From contig NZ_JARFML010000022.1 in assembly GCF_029167105.1 (NCBI RefSeq), forward strand, positions 80,406-144,405: a stretch of 64,000 nucleotides of DNA, in the 5' to 3' direction. Positions 1 through 7,499 of the stretch are shown here, piece after piece. Both the position numbers and the translations under genes were made by a program. The DNA is from Bradyrhizobium yuanmingense. Lineage in GTDB: Bacteria > Pseudomonadota > Alphaproteobacteria > Rhizobiales > Xanthobacteraceae. A model generated the notes under the pieces. It ran no database searches and had not been told where the DNA came from. It saw nothing but the letters and a program-made list of their open reading frames with translations. The number at the start of each line of letters is the position of its first letter. Positions within the stretch are counted from its first letter, which is position 1.

Positions 1-63
1 TTCAACTTTAGGTTAAAGCCATGGCTGTCGGCCAGGCGCTGAAATCCCAACGCCGTCAGCCAG

Positions 64-95
64 AAAAGCCTCGCGCGAAAGCGCGGGGCTTTTTC
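64..95 (+). terminator. Rho-independent terminator of a gene left of the window
   Basis: The arms aaaagcctcgcgc and gcgcggggctttt (one G-U pair) enclose a gaaa tetraloop and run into a T tract (ttttt) on the plus strand. No plus-strand gene precedes it inside the window, so it most likely ends a transcript entering from the left. The stretch 1-284 holds no other supportable gene. Confidence 0.8.
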
Positions 96-284
96 TTGTG
101 AAGCGGATGAGGATGGTGAGGGAACGCGGCTCGTCGTTCAGGACGAAGCGAGTACCGCGTGCTGTTTACCCTGATGGTCGTCTTGATGTTCGGGCATCGC
201 GATGGCCGAGCACCACCTGGTCCTCGGCCGTTGATTGCTGCGCCGGCGCGTCAATGAGCCCACCGCACCGACATCGCCGGCACG

Positions 285-581
285 TCAGACGGCGTCCTTG
301 GCCACCTTCAGCGGCGAGGCCTTGACCGACTTGCTGGCGGGCTTCGCCGCAAACTGCATCGGCTCCTTGGTGAAGGGATTGATGCCCATGCGGGCTTCGG
401 TCGCCGGCTTGTTCACGACCGACATCTTGACGAAGCCGGGAATGACGAACTCGCCGGACTCGTTGAGCTCTTTGTAGCCGACCGTCGCCATGTACTCGAT
501 CACCGACTTCACGTCGTTCTTCGAAAGCTGCGTGCCCTCGGCAATTGCATCGATCAATTGGGTCTTCGTCATCTTCGCCAT
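285..581 (-). CDS. HU/IHF family DNA-binding protein
   Basis: This is a 98-residue histone-like protein. Residues 1-90 follow the HU fold: an N-terminal MTKTQLIDAIA helix, then the beta-arm motif GINPFTKEP at residues 66-74, which stands where HU proteins carry their minor-groove-intercalating GRNPxTGE loop. A basic, alanine-rich tail (80-98) extends past the usual 90 residues. Proteins of this family bend and compact DNA in the nucleoid. The divergence from the canonical RNPATGE loop suggests an accessory HU paralogue rather than the main hupB. It stands alone on the minus strand, and no terminator was seen between its stop and position 240. Confidence 0.85.
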   Translation of the reverse strand: MAKMTKTQLIDAIAEGTQLSKNDVKSVIEYMATVGYKELNESGEFVIPGFVKMSVVNKPATEARMGINPFTKEPMQFAAKPASKSVKASPLKVAKDAV

Positions 582-762
582 GGTCTGAATTCCTTTGAAT
601 GGGTGCGCGGAGCAATTCTGCTGCTGGGGACGCGGCCGGACCCGCGAGTGCGCGCTGCTGATTCATGCCAGAAGTCATGAAGCGACCGGGCTTAGACCCT
701 ATCGAGGCCGAAAACGCAAGCACGGGCTCCGCAAGGTTCCCGACTTCCTGTGCAAGACGTTG

Positions 763-810
763 CAGGACCTGCAATTTTCAGGACCTGCATTTTTCAGGAC
801 TTGCAATTTT
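763..810 (+). repeat. Three tandem copies of a 16-bp unit
   Basis: Three head-to-tail 16-bp units lie at 763-778, 779-794 and 795-810, all variants of caggacctgcaatttt with one substitution each in copies 2 and 3. They sit in the spacer between the divergent HU gene and the membrane-anchored protein at 872, about 60 bp before that start codon. The 16-bp period is not a codon multiple, so this is not coding repetition. It may be a regulator-binding array or simple slippage. Confidence 0.85.
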
Positions 811-871
811 CTCGAACCTTTCAGAGCACCGCGGCTGCTATAAGCCGGGAAAGGTATCTGATGGGGTTCTG

Positions 872-1363
872 ATGAAGGTCGCTATCGTCATCGCCGGTTT
901 GATCGTGGTCGCTGTCGCAGCCATCGTCGCGATCCAGCCGGGCTTCCTGAAGCCGGCGTCCTTGGCCCTCGTGAAAAAGTCCGACATCTTCGGCTTCTCG
1001 CCCGGGATGACATTCGACGAGGTCAACAAGCTCGTCGCTCAACGCCACTATCTCTGCCGGCCGGACCGGGGTCCGTACACGCTCGCATGCGAGATCAACG
1101 GCGCCAAGGTCGCCGTTGACGGCGACGAGACCGACCCCAGGCATCCGATCTGGCGCGTCAATGCGACGCTGAACAATCCAGGATCGCAGGAAGCTGCCGT
1201 CAAATCCATCTCCGACCAGTTCAACGCCGCGGCCATCAAGGACCGGGAAGGCTGGATCTGGATCGTCGGTCGCGGTTTCAAGCTGAGCTATGATGGCGCC
1301 AGCCTGACTCTCGTCGACGAGGCCGCCGAGGCCAGGCTTCGCAAGGGGGACGCCAAGCGCTAA
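872..1363 (+). CDS. Hypothetical membrane-anchored protein
   Basis: This 163-residue protein opens with one hydrophobic segment (about residues 3-24, MKVAIVIAGLIVVAV...) that could be a signal anchor. A soluble domain follows with two cysteines (CRPDRGPYTLAC) that could form a disulfide in the periplasm. I do not recognise a named domain. The ATG at 872 is preferred because the hydrophobic start is typical and the longer in-frame extension upstream runs through the tandem repeat. The stop codon TAA abuts a dispersed palindromic repeat that could act as its transcript end. Confidence 0.6.
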   Translation: MKVAIVIAGLIVVAVAAIVAIQPGFLKPASLALVKKSDIFGFSPGMTFDEVNKLVAQRHYLCRPDRGPYTLACEINGAKVAVDGDETDPRHPIWRVNATLNNPGSQEAAVKSISDQFNAAAIKDREGWIWIVGRGFKLSYDGASLTLVDEAAEARLRKGDAKR

Positions 1364-1463
1364 AGCATGATCCGGAAAAGTGCGAAGCGGTTTTCCGGAA
1401 AGATCATGCGCAAACAATAACCTAAAGCGCGATGACGATTCATCCAAATTTCATCGCGCTTTA
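1364..1463 (+). repeat. Dispersed palindromic repeat, long form (modules A+B)
   Basis: Module A (1364-1409) pairs gcatgatccggaaaa with ttttccggaaagatcatgc. Module B (1423-1463) pairs taaagcgcgatga perfectly with tcatcgcgcttta. They are joined by 'aacaataacc'. The same two-module unit recurs at 62209-62307, and reverse-oriented module A copies lie at 28374-28419 and 52212-52259. It begins directly after the stop codon of the upstream gene. The 1466-1582 stretch behind it shows no gene. Confidence 0.9.
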
Positions 1464-1582
1464 GATCGGATCGCGCTTCCTCGCGTTCGTGAAACTTGTG
1501 GCTCGGCGATCCGTTGTTGACGCTTCAGTAACCTAACGCGACCAAGCTTCAGTCAGGTTGGTTGCGTTGGAGTATCCTCAAA

Positions 1583-1885
1583 GTGCTGGATTTTAACGAG
1601 CTGCGTGAACTCGCGGCGGATGTTCGTATTTTCGTCGATGTCGCCGAAGACAAGGCCGAGGCGCTGAGAGCCGTGATCGCGGCCTACGACGTGGTGCTGG
1701 CGATCTTCCCGGTCGATGACGGCATGGGCCTCCACGTCATCAAGGGCAAGGCGATCCTGGACCAGATTGCGACGTCGCGGACACATGCGATGTACAGCCA
1801 CACGGCGATCGCGGTTCCGGATCTCGCCCATGCCGAAGCGCTCAAGTTCCTGACGGCGCCGGTCGAACACCGAATTGCGGCCTGA
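1583..1885 (+). CDS. Conserved hypothetical protein
   Basis: This is a 100-residue soluble protein with no recognised domain. The GTG at 1583 is preferred as start because a GGAG sits about 10 bases upstream (1569-1572); an alternative in-frame TTG lies at 1562. The sequence has a regular alpha/beta pattern (LRELAADVRIFVDVAEDKAE) without signal peptide or membrane segment. No operon partner is evident: the next gene is convergent. Confidence 0.55.
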   Translation: MLDFNELRELAADVRIFVDVAEDKAEALRAVIAAYDVVLAIFPVDDGMGLHVIKGKAILDQIATSRTHAMYSHTAIAVPDLAHAEALKFLTAPVEHRIAA

Positions 1886-1955
1886 GCATCGTTCAGCCGC
1901 TCCGCTCGCGTAGAGCGGCGCGGCGACATGAGCAGCTTTGTCCGGGCGTGCAGGC

Positions 1956-2162
1956 TCAAGCGGTTCGCCGCTTCCGTCGCAGGCCGATGCGCGTGCCCGG
2001 AAGATTGATGCCAAGCTCGATCGCGCGCGACCTGATCGATGCAATGGGGCGCTTCAGCTTCACGATCATCAGCGTCAGGCTCTTGCCGGTTTCACACATG
2101 GATCGAAGCAGCCGGTCGTCGTCTTCCGACCAGCGTTCGTGGTTGTAGGTGCGGGCAGCCAT
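1956..2162 (-). CDS. Small SANT/Myb-like putative DNA-binding protein
   Basis: The 68-residue product contains the helix-turn-helix-like pattern W-S-x-E-D-D-x-x-L at residues 11-18, characteristic of SANT/Myb repeats, then IVKLKRPIASIRSRAIELGI, which fits the recognition helices. The C terminus is basic (RRKRRTA). Proteins of this size and pattern are common in Bradyrhizobium and annotated as SANT/Myb-like; their targets are unknown to me. It is monocistronic, convergent with the gene ending at 1885. Confidence 0.65.
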   Translation of the reverse strand: MAARTYNHERWSEDDDRLLRSMCETGKSLTLMIVKLKRPIASIRSRAIELGINLPGTRIGLRRKRRTA

Positions 2163-2589
2163 CGACGTTTGCCTCTGAGGCCAATGAGGCGGGACCTTAA
2201 GCGGGAGAATGTCAAAGGACCCAGCTTCGCCTGTTCTGAGCGCGGCGGCTGGGTGTCAGTTGAGGGGCGGCTTGTTACGCTGCCGCCTGATGCAGAGATA
2301 GTTTTCCGGCGTCGATTTTCAACCGACTTACGGATTTGTAATTGGCCCGCCGCGAGCGCATCCACGTTGCAGCGAAGCGGCGCACTTTCGTTTGAACCTT
2401 CTTGCCGCTCGCGCGTCTTACAGTTGAAGCGTCCCTAAGCTTCACCTCGACAGAGAACCCCGCTCCTGAAAAGGGCGGGGTTTTCGCTTTGGCGCTGCAT
2501 CAGCTCGCCCGGGATTTCAAGCGCTCTTTGCCGTTGACCCGGCGGCCGTCCGGACGCAATTTTTGCGACGGGCAGGGTTTTGAGGAGCC
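2163..2589. other. Gene-free stretch with an orphan terminator
   Basis: No convincing reading frame was found over these 427 bases. The only structured element is the strong plus-strand terminator at 2456-2485. No plus-strand gene lies between the minus-strand gene starting at 2162 and that hairpin, so the terminator may end a small non-coding RNA. The sequence is otherwise unremarkable. Confidence 0.5.
2456..2485 (+). terminator. Rho-independent terminator without an obvious upstream gene
   Basis: The arms aaccccgc and gcggggtt enclose a 12-base loop and are followed by a short T run (gggttttcg). It is oriented for plus-strand transcription, and nothing coding precedes it on that strand for more than 500 bases. 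Confidence 0.7.
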
Positions 2590-2592
2590 GTG

Positions 2593-2829
2593 ATGCCGAG
2601 AACCCTTGTGGAATTCAGAGCGCAGAACCTTCGTTTGCTCGAGCGGCTTTGTCCCGACGACCCGCGATACATCGCGGCCTGGCTGAAGCAGTTCGACGAG
2701 CAGAACGGGATCACACCAAAAGCCGGTCCGAAGTCGGGCAAGCGCCGCGCCAGGCCTTCGCCGCGAAGCAAGACCGCTTCGGCGGAACGCATGAGGTCAG
2801 CGCCCTCCTCCTCGGTCTCACCGCGCTGA
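2593..2829 (+). CDS. Small hypothetical protein
   Basis: This 78-residue reading frame starts at an ATG with GAGGAG at 2582-2587, an excellent spacing. The N-terminal half (LVEFRAQNLRLLERL...PRYIAAWLKQFDEQ) looks like a genuine helical protein. The C-terminal half is a low-complexity Ser/Arg/Pro tail, which could reflect an ancestral frameshift. I do not recognise a family. Confidence 0.45.
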   Translation: MPRTLVEFRAQNLRLLERLCPDDPRYIAAWLKQFDEQNGITPKAGPKSGKRRARPSPRSKTASAERMRSAPSSSVSPR

Positions 2830-2871
2830 TCGGCAACGATAGCCGCGCAGTCCCGAGAGCCGCTCGGGCGC

Positions 2872-3099
2872 TCACGGAATGTCCGCGGCCTTCCGGTTGT
2901 CCCCGATCGAAACCGGCTTGTTGAGGAAATACTCGCGGTTGCCCGTCGCCGCTTCCGCGTACTGGTCGATGGCGACGATGATGGCCTGGACGTGGGCATA
3001 GCACCACCCTTCCCGCGTCGCTCTGCGGCGGACGTCCTCGAGCGCGGTCAGGAAGGGCGACAGGTCTCGCTCGTCGTCGAACCATCGCCTGCTCACCAT
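2872..3099 (-). CDS. Small hypothetical protein (75 aa)
   Basis: The product is a 75-residue helical protein (SPFLTALEDVRRRATREGWCYAHVQ...). The ATG at 3099 is chosen because GGGAGGA lies just upstream on the minus strand. Its start overlaps the stop of the coiled-coil gene at 3093-3326 by 7 bases, which implies translational coupling. No known domain was recognised. Confidence 0.6.
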   Translation of the reverse strand: MVSRRWFDDERDLSPFLTALEDVRRRATREGWCYAHVQAIIVAIDQYAEAATGNREYFLNKPVSIGDNRKAADIP

Positions 3100-3326
3100 G
3101 TCCTCCCGCCGAGCACCCTGCCCTTGGTCTGGCGCGGCTCTGCCGCCTTCAGCGCGTCGCGTTCCGCGCACAGGCTCTCGACCTTCGCCTGCATCCGCGA
3201 CAGCAGCGCTTCGGCCGAGGCCGTGCCGATCCCCGCCCGCTGCAGCTGGAGGATCTCCTTCCTCTGCCTGCCCATCTGGATGCGCATCCGCTCGATCTCG
3301 CGCCTGAGAAAGTCCAGGTCCGGCAT
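3093..3326 (-). CDS. Small coiled-coil hypothetical protein
   Basis: This 77-residue protein is almost entirely amphipathic helix (LRREIERMRIQMGRQRKEIL, then SRMQAKVESLCAERDALKAAE) and should form a coiled coil. The ATG at 3326 is preceded by GAGGCGG; a TTG at 3341 is the alternative. It is the first gene of a two-gene unit with the 75-residue protein at 2872-3099, so the two may act together. Function unknown. Confidence 0.6.
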   Translation of the reverse strand: MPDLDFLRREIERMRIQMGRQRKEILQLQRAGIGTASAEALLSRMQAKVESLCAERDALKAAEPRQTKGRVLGGRTW

Positions 3327-3424
3327 TGTTCCGCCTCGCAAATTCTAGAGATGGCCCATGAGAACAAAAACGGAACGAAGAGTCGAGTCCGACGTTCTAC
3401 GGAAAACGGAATAGGAGATGTGCG

Positions 3425-3616
3425 ATGGCCGACAACACAAGGAAGGACCCGAAGGACTGGGTTTCCGGCGACGACCCGATGACCGGAGCCCAGGAATCCT
3501 ACCTCAAGACCCTCGCCGAGCAGGCGCACGAGAGCCCGCCCGCGGACGAGCTGACCAAGGCCGAGGCCTCGGAGCTGATCGACAAGATGCGGCAAAAGGC
3601 CGGGCTGGACGAGTGA
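3425..3616 (+). CDS. DUF3072 domain-containing protein
   Basis: The 63-residue product matches the DUF3072 pattern throughout: DPKDWVSGDDPMTGAQESYL at residues 8-27 and a closing helix ELTKAEASELIDKMRQ. Members are short single-domain proteins of unknown function, common in proteobacteria and actinobacteria. It has no signal or membrane segment. It is followed after 58 bases by another tiny plus-strand gene. Confidence 0.8.
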   Translation: MADNTRKDPKDWVSGDDPMTGAQESYLKTLAEQAHESPPADELTKAEASELIDKMRQKAGLDE

Positions 3617-3674
3617 GCCGTCCGATTGCGGGAACCCGGCTCCGTGCGTATGCAAACGAAATTGGGAATCGAGA

Positions 3675-3827
3675 ATGCCTTATTTCGTTTGTGCCCGCGA
3701 CGGAGCGGGCCAGATCATCTTGAAGAGAGACACAAGGGAAGCGGCCGAGAAGAAAGCCGCCGAGCTCCGCGACCTCGGCTATTTCGAAGTCGAGATCGTT
3801 GCGAAGGGCGACGAGGAGACCGCGTGA
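3675..3827 (+). CDS. Small hypothetical protein (50 aa)
   Basis: The frame encodes MPYFVCARDGAGQIILKRDT followed by REAAEKKAAELRDLGYFEVE and a short acidic tail. It reads as a compact beta-hairpin plus helix plus strand protein. Codon use matches the neighbours and the pattern resembles short conserved hypotheticals I recall from Bradyrhizobium. It lies downstream of the DUF3072 gene on the same strand and may be cotranscribed. Confidence 0.6.
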   Translation: MPYFVCARDGAGQIILKRDTREAAEKKAAELRDLGYFEVEIVAKGDEETA

Positions 3828-3867
3828 GGAAGCATCGCGATAGAGAAAACCATTTGGCGCCGACGCC

Positions 3868-4131
3868 TCATGCTTCCCTCAGCACCTTGAAGGCGCTGAG
3901 AATGACGAAAGCACCCAGACCGTAGGTCAGTGCATTCACGACCCACGAAATGGCGATGCCGAGGACGGCGGATCCTCCGACCGCTCCCCGGAAAAAATAC
4001 GCTGCGCTGATGCCCGGCCACTCCAGCCAAAGAAACGCGAAGTCGGTCAGCGGCTCCAGAACGAGGAGCACCGTCGAGATGAGCGCCCCCACGGCCAACG
4101 CGATGACGAGATGTGTCCTCAGCCAGGGCAT
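3868..4131 (-). CDS. Small integral membrane protein
   Basis: The 87-residue product has three hydrophobic stretches: about residues 7-27 (LVIALAVGALISTVLLVL), a weaker one near 38-58 (ISAAYFF...), and 60-82 (ISWVVNALTYGLGAFVIL). The ATG at 4131 overlaps the stop of the upstream gene in a TGATG junction, so it is translationally coupled to the membrane protein at 4131-4331. No family was recognised. They probably form a two-component inner-membrane assembly. Confidence 0.6.
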   Translation of the reverse strand: MPWLRTHLVIALAVGALISTVLLVLEPLTDFAFLWLEWPGISAAYFFRGAVGGSAVLGIAISWVVNALTYGLGAFVILSAFKVLREA

Positions 4132-4331
4132 CAAAGACCCAGCAGGTCAGCGATAACAGGAATGAGGAAGAAAGCGGCGATCCCGAGCAGCCCGCCCACG
4201 ACAAAGCGTGCCGCGCGGCCGTGAATCTTCGTATCGAGCCACGCACACGTGGCGACCACAGCCTGTCTCAGCCAGTTGCCCACGAGGGTTCTGACGAGAT
4301 CGAACAGGAGTTCTGCAACGAGTGCGGCCAT
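4131..4331 (-). CDS. Small membrane protein, coupled to the next gene
   Basis: The preferred ATG at 4331 gives 66 residues, with an amphipathic N-terminal half (LVAELLFDLVRTLVGNWLRQ) and a hydrophobic C-terminal segment (FVVGGLLGIAAFFLIPVIADLL). A longer frame upstream exists but lacks protein-like composition. The stop overlaps the start of the partner gene. Function unknown. Confidence 0.55.
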   Translation of the reverse strand: MAALVAELLFDLVRTLVGNWLRQAVVATCAWLDTKIHGRAARFVVGGLLGIAAFFLIPVIADLLGL

Positions 4332-4522
4332 GGCGTTTGGTCGGCGCGACCTCTGGCGGGGTTCAAGTGCAGGTGGCAATGACGAGAGCGGCTGGAAGCC
4401 TGCGCCGCTGGACTGCACCTCCCGAATAACACAAGGTAGTTCAGTGTCGGTGCAGCAGATCGGCCGGCGGCCGGCGTGAGTTAAGTGCACCGCAAAAAAT
4501 CAGAAAGCGGCAGGGAGCAACG

Positions 4523-6154
4523 ATGCAGCGAAAAAGAAATGTGGCGCTTGATGATGCGATGGCTTGCCTGTGTCTAGTAGCGGCCATCATGGTCATTGCG
4601 ATCGCGCCGACAAGCGCCGACAATTCGGCCAACATACCACCTGCGCTCAGATGCGCTGACTTGACCGGCTGGAAGATGCCGGGAACGACGGCAACGATCA
4701 CCAAGGCCGAGCTGGTGCCGGAGGCGCCGCCGGGGACCGTGCAGCCGTCGCCGCCGGCGCCGGCCACCGTATCGGTGGCGCTACCGCCGAACTGCCGCGC
4801 GGATGGCGTGATCGATCAGCGCGTGGGCGTCGAGGGCAAGTCATACGCGATCGGCTTTGCCGTTGCCCTGCCCGATCGCTGGAACGGCCGGTTTTTGTTT
4901 CAGGGCGGCGGCGGTTTGAACGGCTCGATCCGCCCGCCGCTGGGTTACCACGCGGCCGGCGAGGTGCCGGCGCTGGCGCGCGGCTTTGCCGTGGTCTCGA
5001 CCGATAGCGGTCATCAAGGCGCGGTGTTCGATGCCTCGTTCCTGAAGGACCAGGAAGCCGCGCTCAACTTCGCCAATTCATCCGTCGGCAAGGTGACGAT
5101 TGCCGCCAAGGCGATCGTCGCGCATTACTACGGCCAGCCCGCAAAGCGTTCCTATTTCACGGGGTGCTCGACCGGGGGCCGCGAAGGCATGCTGGCGTCG
5201 GCGCGCTATCCCGAACAATTCGACGGCATCGTCGCCGGCGCGCCTGCGATGCGCACCGGCAATTCCAATATCGGTCTTGCCTGGGCCAACGCTGCCTTCA
5301 GCCAGATCGCGCCGAAAGATGCTTCCGGCAAGCCGGACCCCGCCAGGACATTTTCCGCAGGCGAGCGGAAGCTGATCACGAACGCGATCCTCGATGCCTG
5401 CGACGCCAAGGACGGCGTCAAGGACGGCCTGATCTTCGACAGCAAGGCCTGTCAATTCGATCCCGCGGTCCTCACCTGCAAGGGCGACAAGACGGATGAC
5501 AAGACGGATTTCTGCCTGGCGCCGCCGCAGGTCGATGCCTTGAAGAAGGCTTTTGCCGGGCCGAAGAATTCACGCGGCACGCAGGTCTACCCGCCGTTCC
5601 CGTGGGACAGCGGCGTGGCCGCCGAAGGCGTTGCCATTCCCGGCATCCTGACAACAGGCGCGCGCAGTCCGGTCGGACCGCCTGTTTGGGAAAACATCAA
5701 CGTCGATCAGCTCGAAGACCGGGTCAATGCGAGCGGGATGGATCGCCTCACCAACACCGCCTACTGGACCAATCTTTCGAGCTACTTCGGCCATGGCGGC
5801 AAGCTGCTGTTTTACCACGGTGTGAGCGATCCCTGGTTCTCGGCGCAAGACACCGTGAATTACTACGAGCGCATGGCAGCCGATTCCGGCGGCATGGAAT
5901 TGGTGCGGGAGAAATCGAGCCGGGCCTTCCTGGTGCCCGGCATGGGTCACTGCTCGAGCGGCGCAGCGCTCGATCGTTTCGATCTCCTCACCGCGGTCGT
6001 GAACTGGGTGGAAGACGGCAAGGCGCCCGATGCGGTGGTCGCATCGGGACCCGCCTTTCCCGGCCGCACTCGGCCGCTTTGCGCCTATCCGCAACACGCG
6101 CAGTACAAGGGCCAAGGCGATCCGGAGAGCGCAGAGAGCTTTGAGTGCAAGTAG
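4523..6154 (+). CDS. Tannase/feruloyl esterase family alpha/beta hydrolase, secreted
   Basis: The 543-residue product has an N-terminal hydrophobic signal (about 12-32, ending TSADNS) and the tannase-family fold. The nucleophile lies in GCSTGG at residues 214-219 (Ser216 next to Cys215). A VSDPWFSAQD segment supplies the candidate Asp and GMGHCSSG the His-Cys pair. This matches the CS-D-HC arrangement of fungal feruloyl esterase B/tannase, where the two cysteines form a disulfide beside the triad. The expected role is periplasmic hydrolysis of plant phenolic esters. The substrate (tannin, feruloyl ester, MHET-like) cannot be told from sequence. It is monocistronic, and a palindromic repeat follows. 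Confidence 0.88.
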   Translation: MQRKRNVALDDAMACLCLVAAIMVIAIAPTSADNSANIPPALRCADLTGWKMPGTTATITKAELVPEAPPGTVQPSPPAPATVSVALPPNCRADGVIDQRVGVEGKSYAIGFAVALPDRWNGRFLFQGGGGLNGSIRPPLGYHAAGEVPALARGFAVVSTDSGHQGAVFDASFLKDQEAALNFANSSVGKVTIAAKAIVAHYYGQPAKRSYFTGCSTGGREGMLASARYPEQFDGIVAGAPAMRTGNSNIGLAWANAAFSQIAPKDASGKPDPARTFSAGERKLITNAILDACDAKDGVKDGLIFDSKACQFDPAVLTCKGDKTDDKTDFCLAPPQVDALKKAFAGPKNSRGTQVYPPFPWDSGVAAEGVAIPGILTTGARSPVGPPVWENINVDQLEDRVNASGMDRLTNTAYWTNLSSYFGHGGKLLFYHGVSDPWFSAQDTVNYYERMAADSGGMELVREKSSRAFLVPGMGHCSSGAALDRFDLLTAVVNWVEDGKAPDAVVASGPAFPGRTRPLCAYPQHAQYKGQGDPESAESFECK

Positions 6155-6504
6155 GGAATATTTGCAGCTCGTAGGATGGGTAGAGCGAAGCGAAACCCAT
6201 CGAGAGCCTTGTTGCGTGACGAAAATGATGGGTTTCGCAAGTGCTCTACCCATCCTACGAGCTGTCACCGTATTCTCGAGCGGTGGCCTGAGAACGACGC
6301 TTACCCCCAATACAGATAATGCCGATTTTGTTTAGCGGATTCCCAACGTCGTCCCCGCCCACGGGCCTGCTTTCTTTAGCGACATCAATTGCTTAATTGG
6401 CAGGATAAGGCATTAAAGACTAAATCCTGTGCGGGTGCTTACAAGCCGAAGAATTACAAATTAAGAATGTGCGCAACTGTAATATCGATCCACGTGGTTG
6501 AACC
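6155..6504. other. Intergenic stretch: palindrome, then AT-rich DNA
   Basis: After the palindrome at 6166-6263 the sequence turns noticeably AT-richer (about 6390-6500, e.g. aattgcttaattggcagg) up to the hypothetical gene at 6505. No reading frame is convincing here. The composition change coincides with the start of a gene of foreign-looking base content. Confidence 0.5.
6166..6263. repeat. Large imperfect palindromic repeat
   Basis: The left arm at 6166-6201 (agctcgtaggatgggtagag, then cgaaacccatc) is complementary to the right arm at 6227-6263 (gatgggtttcg, then ctctacccatcctacgagct). The spacer is about 25 bases. The transcript would fold into a long hairpin. The sequence resembles a repeat widespread in Bradyrhizobium genomes; no second copy was found in this window. 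Confidence 0.85.
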
Positions 6505-7350
6505 ATGGCCCCCACTTTTACAAACACCCAGGACTTCTTTTTCAGTACACCTCTCTATGCCCCGCAGGAGATCGACTACGATACAGCGAACAGCATCTTC
6601 CGAAGCGGCCATCGAGTGGATGGATGGTGCAAGGGCTGCGGGCGGGAAAGCACCTTTATCTACTCGCCTACAAGTCATAGCGATCTAAACTCTACGGCAG
6701 ACCATAAGCCTCATTTCAGCGGTACCGTGTACCTCAAGTGCGTTCGTGACGAGAACTACCACGTTGCTATTTTTCACATCCGCTTAGTGGCGGGAGTCCT
6801 TCAGAAAATAGGGCAGTACCCGTCATTTGCCGACATATCCCAGGACCAGAGCAAGACATACGCGAAGCTCCTCGGGTCATACGCCTCCGAATTCCACAAG
6901 GCGATCGGCCTTGCGGCTCACGGCGTCGGGATCGGCTCGTTCGTCTACATGCGGCGGATCTTTGAAAAGCTTATTCAGGACCGTTTCGATGAATTCAAGG
7001 ACGCCGAGAAATGGTCCGAGAAGGAATTCAGGGAAATGCGGATGGCCGAGCGCGTCCAGCACCTCAAGGATCACCTTCCCGACTTCCTCGTCCGAAATAC
7101 CAAGCTCTATTCCATCATGAGCCGTGGCATCCATGAGTTGGACGAGGAGACCTGCCTCTCCGCCTTCAACCTCATCAAAGGTGCCACAATAATCATCCTG
7201 GAGGAGGATCAGAAAAAGAAGGAGGAGCTTGCACGGCAGGCAGCCTTCGAGAAGGAGATTGCTGCCTTTGACGCCCCAAAACCAGTCGGCCAAACGTCGC
7301 TTGCCGATTTGGGCGTCCTATATGTCCAAACCGGAGAGGATGCGAAGTGA
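6505..7350 (+). CDS. Unrecognised protein with zinc-ribbon-like Cys pair, low-GC islet
   Basis: This 281-residue protein carries C42-x2-C45 (WCKGCGRES) and C79-x6-H86, spaced like a degenerate zinc ribbon. A helical region follows (about 110-215, with IGSFVYMRRIFEKLIQDRF and YSIMSRGIHELDEETCL), then a charged coiled segment (EEDQKKKEELARQ). The layout recalls DUF4145/HEPN-like proteins, but I cannot confirm that. GC content is visibly lower than in neighbouring genes and no clear ribosome-binding site precedes the ATG. Both suggest horizontal acquisition. It has no operon partners. Confidence 0.7.
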   Translation: MAPTFTNTQDFFFSTPLYAPQEIDYDTANSIFRSGHRVDGWCKGCGRESTFIYSPTSHSDLNSTADHKPHFSGTVYLKCVRDENYHVAIFHIRLVAGVLQKIGQYPSFADISQDQSKTYAKLLGSYASEFHKAIGLAAHGVGIGSFVYMRRIFEKLIQDRFDEFKDAEKWSEKEFREMRMAERVQHLKDHLPDFLVRNTKLYSIMSRGIHELDEETCLSAFNLIKGATIIILEEDQKKKEELARQAAFEKEIAAFDAPKPVGQTSLADLGVLYVQTGEDAK

Positions 7351-7499
7351 TGACCCGCGTTATTGCATGCTTCCGGTGACGGTGTTGGACTGCACCCCTT
7401 AAGTGCGACACGATAAATGCAGTGACAAGCATTTCAAGGGGCGCCACTCAACTGACTTTCACCAACCGATCACGCAATCAACGCAAAACGGTGGCTTGA

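Noticed and set aside
166..774. 202-codon minus-strand frame overlapping the HU gene
   Set aside because: HU occupies another minus-strand frame with a perfect family match; this one has no protein-like pattern.
6166..6263. The large palindrome as ends of an insertion sequence
   Set aside because: The arms face each other across only 25 bases with no transposase and no target duplication; it is a hairpin repeat.
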